Source: Brachionus koreanus (Eukaryota > Rotifera > Eurotatoria > Ploima > Brachionidae). From it: a stretch of DNA of 64,000 nucleotides. Positions 56,207 to 64,000 of this stretch are shown here, piece by piece. Position 1 is the first letter of the stretch; each line of letters opens with the position of its first letter. A program made the position numbers and the translations under genes. The DNA is taken from contig PJRA01000160.1 of assembly GCA_016987375.1 (NCBI GenBank), positions 1,337,674 through 1,401,673 on the forward strand, in the 5' to 3' direction. The notes beneath the pieces are model-generated. The model did no database searches. It had not been told where the DNA came from and saw nothing but the letters and a program-made list of their open reading frames with translations.

Positions 56207-59200
56207 TTTGTCTTATAATTTTTCTAAAAAAATTTCTCGAATCTCATGCATTTAATTTTATATTTTTTTTACAGTAAAATTGTATTCCAGAGATTTATTT
56301 TGTAAAAATTATTTTTTTTCAAGAATTCATTTCTTTTAATTAATTTTCATTTAAATTCACTTTTATTCAACTAATAAAAAAATTAAAATTTTTAACTTTT
56401 TATTTTGAATTTATGCGCAGTCATTTTTGTAATAAAATTGTCATTTATGGTAACCCAGGAGATTAAAATAGGATTTATTTTATTCTTAAATATTTAAGTC
56501 AAATTTACTCAGCTAATCGATTTAAATTTTTGGGGAAAAAATCAATTTTTAATTGTTTATAAAGTTTAAAGCAGAAATAATTTTAAAAAATTACCATAAA
56601 CAGAAAAATTAAAAGAAAAAGCATACAATTGAATCTAAATTTAGAAAAGAAATATTTAAAAGAAAACGGTAATTTTTACTTTTTTTAAAATTTTAAACTC
56701 AAATGAAAATATTGAGACAAGTTTAATCTTATTTTAGCTTATTTTCTATTGATAGAATTTTACCAAAAAAAAAGTTTATGTTTATCGTCTTGATAACTTC
56801 AAAGTGAAAAAATAAAATTTCTTGATATTTTAAATTTTGCGAGAGAATCTATCTGTTCTAAATTAAAATTTTTTCCAATTATAAAACAATCAAATTAAAT
56901 TAACAATTTTTTTTTTAATTAAAAGAGACTCTATTTAATTTGAATTAGAAAAGCGTCAACAAATGACTGAACCAAATTCAATGTATTTATGGTTAGTTAA
57001 TTTTCTCTATTTTAACGATTTTTGTCTAAAATTAAATTAAATAATACTATTTTTGAAGGGCTGAAAAAAATTCAGTCATGCTAATCAACAGCATTTTGAT
57101 TCTATTCTCTAATTATTTTAACTAAGTTAATAGGAAAAATTTGTTTAATTTGTTCACTTGCTATACAGTGATGCTACGATACGATAAATTAATAATTTTT
57201 TTAGCGTAAATTATGGTATTTTTACAATATTTTACCATATTTCACGTAAAATTGTTTATCCTAAAATTACAAAATAAATCGAAAATTTACAGTATTGTAA
57301 AATTCTGTGAACAAAAAATTTCAAAATTTTTCTAAAAAATCTGAAAATTATTTTTTTTTTATATTTAAAAATAGTAATAAATAAAAATTGATTGATCTTT
57401 TTAGTCGAAATTGAGATTTTTTTTTGTTGATTTTTGTTAAAAATCAATAAAACTATGAAAAATGAAATATCAAGTATGTAAATTTATTGGCTATCTGTTG
57501 ACAGTTTCTTTCCTTTCTTCGATTTTAGCAGCTAACTGTCTGGAAACAATTTGTCCTTAAAACAAATTTTAAATTAAATTAATTTTTTTCTTTTTTTTTT
57601 TAATTATAAAACTAACAGATTAAATAAAATAATTAATAATAGTTTTTATCTGCCTCTAATTTAATTTTGAAAAATTTTTAAAATTAGATATCTGAACCAG
57701 ATTCGAAATTACTAAAATTTTGATAAATTTACTAAAAGTTTTAGCTTCAAAAATAAATAAATTATTTTGATTTTTTTTCTGTATTCGCTCCTTGTGAAGC
57801 ATTGGATCATTACTTTCGATTTCCATTCAAATCAATCCTTTGCCTTAACCCTTGCTTCTTATTTATTTAAAAAAAATATTTTGACTTTTTAAATATCAAT
57901 TGGTTTGAAAATTTAAATTTAACTTTCAAAAGAGTAATCATTTTCTCCACATATTTTTTTATTTTTAATGAATTAGTAATAATTTTTAAATTTCAAAATT
58001 TGTATTTTAAATTAAAACTAACATAACAATCAAATATATTTTTATTAATTTATTTCAATGAACGCCTTTAAGGCGATGTAAAAAAAAATAAAACAAAAAA
58101 AGACAAGATTATTTATTAAAGCATATTTTACAATTTTTTATATTTTCAAAAATCATTAATGCTTGGCTTATTTTAAATAAAAAAAACTGGCATTTGATTG
58201 TAAACTTTTTGTTCGCCTGTCAATATTTCAATTCAAAATTCAAAAGAAAAATTTCCTCACAACCTATTTTTCAAGTCTCATTAGAAATATTCAAAAAGAA
58301 AAGTATCCTTTTAAAAAAAATAAAGTAATTTCAATTGATTTTCTAATAATTTAAATTATTAATATTATTCTGTCTACTGAAAAGCCGGTTTCTCATCGAT
58401 TTGTATTAAAATAAGTTAACCGAAAAAATACGAATGATGCAATCTAATCAGCTTATGATAATTTTTAGCATCTATTAATTTTTTATCTAAGACCCAAATT
58501 ATTTTTTCATTTTTAAAAAATTTTAATTTTTTTTCAAGTCAATTAATTTTGATTTAAATTCATCAATTAATATTCTTCATCTGAAAGAAAGATTTATTTT
58601 CTAATTGCTCAGCATCAATTTATTTTTAAAGAAAAATAAAAATAATTTTGAAAATAAAATGAAAAAAACTACTTATTTCTATCTCAAAATTAGAATTTAA
58701 TAACAAATTTGAGTTTTAAAAAAATTCAACTCAGAGAAAAAATTAAAATTTTAATAAATTATTTAAAAAATCAAGCATTAATATTTTTATTCAAGTATGG
58801 TTTATGCTTGGGTTTATCAGACTTTTTATTTATAATCAGAAAAAGGTGACTTTATCAAGTTAATCATCCCAGGTGTAATCTTTATCCAGTCCAAACCATT
58901 TGTCCATTATTTAATGAAAGGGTTATCCCGTTCTAGCATGTATCCTGTAGAAATAATAAAATAAAAAATTTTTTGCAATTTAATTATTAAGAAAATTTTC
59001 ATTTATTTGTTTTGATTTTTAAAATTATTTTTACTATCCTAATTGATTGATATTTTCTATAAATTAATAAAAATCTTGCGCGGTTAAAATGCCAAATCTT
59101 GTAAATTTTCTTTATTTAGAATAGAAAGAAATGTCTTTTTTGTAAATAAGCCGGTCATTTGTTATTACATAATTCAATTGATCATTATTAAATTTTTTAT

Positions 59201-61069
59201 AAGAAAGTATCCTGATGAGATCATGCAGTTCTTAGCAAAATTCCAAATACAAAACAAATTTTTTTAAGAACTAACACTTTAAAATGTCCTAATTAGCTAA
59301 TTAATTTATTTATTTTCTTTGATTTTGAGCGGCCTAGGTTCTCTATCTGAAAATATGAAAAATTCCAAAATTTATTTGAAGGATTAAATATAAAAGAGCA
59401 CACGCAACTAGACAAAGCTAATATTCTTTTCAGTTTTCGAAATGCAACTACTTGACTCTTAAGTAAAAATAAAAACATCTAAGTCTCTTTCCTGTTTGAC
59501 TTACCTGCTTCTTTCATTACATTTCGTCAAGATCAAACAAGTCATACACTAAAACCATAAGACACAGACTAAATAAAAACACGAAAGTCCAAAAATAATT
59601 AATTTTGAGTCATTTTGGCTAAGTGTGTTTGAACAATGTCCCTATTTGATGCCCGCCGAGTCCCATTCCTCTATATAAAATTAAAAAATTTTATCTCTAT
59701 TATCTAAATTATTTTTTGTTTTAGATAAATCTTAAAATCAGTAGACAATACTGATTTATTCAAATTTTTAGATTTAATTAACCTTTTCTAAAGAATTTAA
59801 TTAACGCATTTAGATTCTATTTGCAGCCCACACAAGTTCCATTTAAAATCTAGATCAGTTAATAAATTTTTATGACTTATAATAAAATTAAATGGACTAG
59901 GCTCATAATCGAACCAGACATGGAAAGTGAGTTGAATTTGAAGAAAAATATAGCTATTTGGTGCGAATTTCTGCTGCAAATTTATTGTCACTATACAGAT
60001 ATGGAGATAATTAAAAAAATCAAGATTTGAGTCTTTATTTAACCAATATCTATTCAGACTTATTTATTAAAATTCTAATCTAATAGCTTTAATCGTCTAG
60101 TCAATATTATTGTTTAAGATTGTCACTTTTTTGGAATTTTTTGTTATAAATAGTTTGACAGATTTAAAGCTACTGTCTATTTTATTCTAAATCTATTACC
60201 AGGGGCTATACTAGCAGAAAAATACCACATGGAATGTCCAAGTTTAGACACTCTTTTTTTTTTCATTACTCAAACAGTACTAACTAAAACCTTAATACAA
60301 ATTCCAAATTACATTTGTACTCAGCTATTTCGGTGTTTTTGTAATTAAAAATTAATTTAAAAAGGTGATAAAGTAATTTTAAAGAAATATCGGAATTTTC
60401 AAATAGAGCAATTAAATGGCATGTGCGTTGAATTTTCAAAATGTTAATGTGCATGTGCCTATTACAAAAACTCAATGCCGGAATATTGCGCAATTTTATT
60501 TAGTTAATAAAAAAAATATTTTTTTTTTTTGAATTTTTTTTTTTATTTGTTGACACTGATCAAGCCGAAAGTTAATTCTGATGACATGCAAAAAAGTATT
60601 TCAAGTCTACCTGTGTCACGTAGAACTCGATATTCGGGCAGCTGTCTAAAAGATCGAATACTCTAAAGCAAAAAATGTCATCAAATTAAAATAGCCCCAC
60701 CTTAAATTTTTTTTTCTTCAGCTAGCCTACCAATAATAATTTACCTTTACAAAATAAAAGTATAAATTTTTTATAGATGTGAGTTATAATTCAAAAAATT
60801 TAGTTTTTGTTTTCCTCTAATTTTATTTCCCTAATTGATTAATTAAATCAATTTTTTCATTAAACACCGAGAATGGTCATTCAGAACAAAAAGATAAGCG
60901 TCAGGCTTACCTTTTGAATAAAATAAGCCTAGCGCACACGGCTTACCTGTCTTATCTTACTAATGATTTTTATTCAATTTTTGTTTAGATTTGTATAAAT
61001 ATTCCAGTCCGGTTTTGTAATTTAATCAAACATATTTTAAGAAAAAGAAAAATTATTTAAAAAAACAAA
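56207..61069. other. Long AT-rich intergenic region with repeat pieces
   Basis: It holds the second copy of the 115-bp repeat (56935-57050), an element end TACAGTGATG at 57163 followed by GTAAATT motifs, and a decayed LINE tail on the minus strand at about 57780-57860 (KQGLRQRIDLNGNRK). There is also an A-rich retroelement-like 3' end with a GCCTTTAAGGC stem at about 58065-58100 and a weak element end near 60199. No gene was recognised in nearly 4.9 kb. Confidence 0.45.
56935..57050 (+). repeat. Dispersed repeat, copy 2
   Basis: Near-identical to 53772-53890 apart from small indels, followed by AAAAAAATTCAGTCA as in copy 1. It is directly repeated 3.1 kb away, with a dispanin gene between the copies. 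Confidence 0.75.
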
Positions 61070-62443
61070 ATGAATTTCCTAGTCTTAATTTTAATAGTTA
61101 TAAAAATTGTGAACTGCGACTACAGTCTAAATTTGAGAATGGAATATTTCAAAAGTGAAGTAGCTCTTCCAAATGAAAAATTCAAATTCAAATTTTGTAT
61201 GTACAATGATGAAAATGAAAAGTGTGAATCGACTTTGGTCACCCAAATCCTTGGCGATCAAGTCATAACCGAGGAGCAATTTAGACAAACAACTCAATTT
61301 TTAAGCTTTAAAATTCCGAACGGCCAAATCGAATCTAGAGATTATCTATTTAATTTGTCAATTTCTGTACTTGGTTTGAATGAAAGAATTATATCCTCTT
61401 GGAATTTATACATCTCAAAAGAGTCACCGCTATTAAAACTTGATCAATGGGTTAAATACAATCAAATAAACTCCGATCTTAGCCAGCAATTAACTTTAAG
61501 CTATAATTTAAAATGTTTTGAAGGATTCAAGGGTCCTCAATGCTCAATTGGTAAGTTTTTTTGTTTTTATTTAATTAAAATTTAACTAAACAAATTTTAA
61601 TTTAATTGAATTTTAGCTATGTGTGATTTAAACTGTAAAAATAATGGCAAATGTGTGAAAGAAAATGGAAAACAATTTTGTCGTTGTGATTCCAATTTGT
61701 TCAAAGGTGATTTGTGCGAGATTAGAATTGTCCACACCTGTGGTATGTGTTTAAATGGCGGAAGTTGTTTTGGCAACAGTGAGTGCCTTTGTCCTCCTGG
61801 ATATGGCGGTAAAAGATGCGAAATTAAACAAACTGAATCAGAGTGTGGAGTTTTTTCATGCGAAAATTCTGGTCGATGCTTCATTGACAATCAAAATGAA
61901 TATTCTTGTGTTTGTCCATCGGGATTTAGTGGCAAAAGATGTGAAATTAAAATGTCAACCAGCACCAAAATTACATCCAAATCTACTTTCACTACCAAAG
62001 TTTTAACTACTCTATCAACAACTTCAGACAAAAAAATTTTTGCTTCCCAAAATGAGTCAATTAGTACACATCAAATTGTTTTGATTTTGATAACTGGAGT
62101 CGGAATACCAATACTTTTTATTCTTGTTGCAATAATTTACTACAAAACAGTGGTTGTAGAGAAAAAAAAAGACACTGGCGATTTAGAATGTGGTAAAGAT
62201 CAATTTCATAAACAAGAAGAAATTAAAGAGAAAAAAGAAAATATATATGTAATTTGTCAATCTAATTCTGTTGCCAAATCGGAACTTAAAAAAGATTCAG
62301 CAGCAAACTCAAGTGAAATTGAGATTTATTCGAGTTGTATTTATGACGATTTGAATCAGTATGAAAAATTTAATTGTCAGACTACTTCAAGTATGACTAG
62401 AAAAACAAATAATTACTCGGATAATTTGGCTACTTATGTATAA
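61070..62443 (+). CDS. Delta-like type I membrane protein with three EGF repeats and an incomplete DSL region
   Basis: Two exons, 61070-61550 and 61617-62443, joined in phase 1 over a 66-nt intron, give 435 residues. The signal peptide is MNFLVLILIVIKIVNC. Residues about 20-145 resemble the N-terminal MNNL/C2-like region of Notch ligands. The next stretch, LTLSYNLKCFEGFKGPQCS, looks like only the start and middle of a DSL domain, which is then cut short. Three EGF-like domains follow at about 163-194, 202-228 and 237-270, with typical CxCPxGxxGxxC endings (CLCPPGYGGKRC, CVCPSGFSGKRC). A Ser/Thr-rich stalk precedes the transmembrane helix at about 314-336 (LILITGVGIPILFILVAIIY), then a ~95-residue charged tail ending NLATYV. 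It is plausibly a Notch-ligand relative such as Delta or a DLK-type non-canonical ligand, acting at the cell surface. The C-terminal hydrophobic residue could bind a PDZ domain. Confidence 0.8.
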
Positions 62444-64000
62444 TTAAAATTTTTTTAAACCCGTTTTTATTTTAAATAAAAAAATCTAATATTTTAATAA
62501 GCGAATATGATATTTTTAAGTTATTAATTTTAATAAAAAAAATTTAAATTTAATTTTTGTTTAATTTTTATTCAAGCTCAAGTTCATTTTTAAGGCATAT
62601 TATATTAATTTTATTTAGAAATCAAATCTGGCTTCAATTTTTTCTTTTTCAAATTTTAATTTTTCATGCTAAAATATTTGAATGTTTGTTTGTAAGCTTG
62701 ATACTTGTGTTCATTAATTTCTGAAATTAAAGAGACCTCTAGTATGCTCGTTATGAAGAAAAATTTTCGAATACTGAATTTTTTAATCATGAGAATTTAA
62801 AAAAGTTATTATATAATTTTAGATTTTATTTTTTGAGTTAGCAGGTGAACTGAAAACGAATGAAACACAAAACAATAAAAGAAAATTGATAAGCTAAATG
62901 TTTGACACCTGGTGATTTTAACTATTTTGACAAATAAATTTTATTGTCCAGATTAAAGCCCATTAGGGTCATTCAGAAAAGCCAGTAGTGGAATTTTTAA
63001 TCATTGATCTAGAAGATAAGATATCACGTAATCAAGTATAAAATTAGATTTTATCTATTGAAAAATATTCGAGCAGAAATTCAAAGAGTTTTTCTATTTA
63101 CATACTCTATTCAAAAAATCAAAATACTTAACACCTGCTGGCCTCAGTGGATATCTACTAAGGATTTTATTGATAAAACTAATAAAATTTCAAATATATA
63201 TTTATATATAAATATTCTTTTTTATGATAAAATTAATTGTTAAATCAATTAAAGTCTAATGATACTACATCTCTAAAATCCCAGTGTCAAAATAATCGAT
63301 ATTAAAAATAATATCTAGTTTTTTAATTGAATATTAAATTACTTTCAGCTAATTGTATTAGTGCAAGTAATAAAAAAATTGCAAATAATCTCATATTTCT
63401 TGCTATTTTTTTAAGGCGACTCGATGTAGCTTTTTTTTTTTCTTGCTAAAAGCTATTTTAAAATATTAATTACAAAGTGGTCGAGGCCATTAAAGACAGA
63501 GTCAATTTAATTAGACACAATTAATTTTTATATTTAACTGGTCTTTAGAATTGTGAAATTAGACAAATATTGCAGTCTGATGTTAATTATAGAGTACTAG
63601 AATTAATTTAAATATTCATTTAATTGTAAGTTTTACAATATTTACAAATAATTTACATCTTTAAAAATCACCTGGATAGCTCACTATTTTCACATAAAAC
63701 ACATGTTAGTTTCTCTCGGCTATTAATTGAACACTGGAACTTTTTATATTATTAAAGTTTTATATTTGATTAAAATCTGATCATGGTAAAAAATTAAAAA
63801 AAGATATTGCTTTAAAATTATTAAATCAAAAACTATTTTTCAAAATTTAAAAAACATAATTTCTTGAAATTTTTTCTAAAAATGGATATATTCTTATGAA
63901 AAGCCAAAAAATTAATATTTAATTCTGGTCTAGAATCTATTTTGACTTTTTGATTTAGATTAAATTTATTATGAGACTTAAACTTAAATAAATAATAATA
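62444..64000. other. AT-rich intergenic region
   Basis: 3' flank of the EGF-repeat gene. A short open stretch at 63058-63243 contains KILNTCWPQWISTKDFIDKT, which reads like protein but was not recognised; it may be a decayed mobile-element piece. Confidence 0.35.

Noticed and set aside
61597..61890. 97-residue minus-strand ORF opposite the EGF repeats
   Set aside because: Antisense shadow of the clearly coding EGF exon.
63058..63243. 61-residue plus-strand ORF
   Set aside because: Part of it reads like protein, but there is no family match, supported start or exon partner, so it is noted only within the intergenic entry.

Overview
The window is very AT-rich eukaryotic DNA with long T and A runs. 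Its genes have small introns, mostly about 50-80 nt, and many intron boundaries can be placed because phases agree exactly across GT...AG sites. The gene set is metazoan: a Prickle planar-polarity protein, a bHLH factor, a lysosomal two-pore channel, a GCNA/SprT protease, BRMS1L, tandem zeta-class glutathione transferases, CD225/dispanin proteins, an orphan GPCR and an EGF-repeat membrane protein. The base composition, tiny introns and abundance of decayed LINE and DNA-transposon pieces fit a small invertebrate such as a monogonont rotifer (Brachionus type). That assignment is inference and no single feature proves it.

Layout. 1-569: last coding piece of a Gln-rich protein. 3616-7557 (-): five-exon GCNA-like gene whose 1.26-kb first intron carries a LINE fragment and a piggyBac-like MITE. 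7725-9873 (-): two tandem GSTZ1/maleylacetoacetate isomerase genes; a GC-rich inverted-repeat element sits in an intron of the first. 9970-10549 (-): PTF1A-like bHLH gene. 12589-13047: transposon remnant plus hairpin. 13726-14595 (+): intronless PD-(D/E)XK nuclease-like gene. 15963-19016 (-): 13-exon two-pore channel. 19.3-22.5 kb: transposon cluster. 23160-24347 (-): intronless class A-like GPCR. 26429-30396 (-): BRMS1L with a 3-kb intron. 31654-32520 (-): LINE 3' half. 32.5-38 kb: non-coding, with one foldback element. 38068-40110 (+): Prickle, markedly richer in G+C than everything around it. 43441-45791 (+): three-exon gene for a 747-residue disordered repeat protein. 45.8-50.9 kb: non-coding with two more foldback elements. 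50963-51307 (+): small membrane protein. 52729-53076 (-) and 55652-56206 (+): two CD225/dispanin genes with decayed mobile DNA between them. 61070-62443 (+): Delta-like EGF membrane protein.

These are independent eukaryotic genes, not an operon. Local relationships are the GSTZ tandem duplication and the two dispanin paralogues. The strongest unlabelled structure is the mobile DNA: a three-copy piggyBac-like MITE family with TTAA sites, a three-copy long-TIR foldback family (two copies with perfect 7-bp target duplications), a Mutator-like FLYWCH/SWIM remnant with a 7-bp target duplication, and several LINE fragments. Candidates for novel biology are the intronless nuclease gene, the serine-for-cysteine change at the GSTZ active site, the bHLH with an eroded basic region and the Delta-like protein without a full DSL domain. 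No CRISPR array, rRNA or convincing tRNA was seen.
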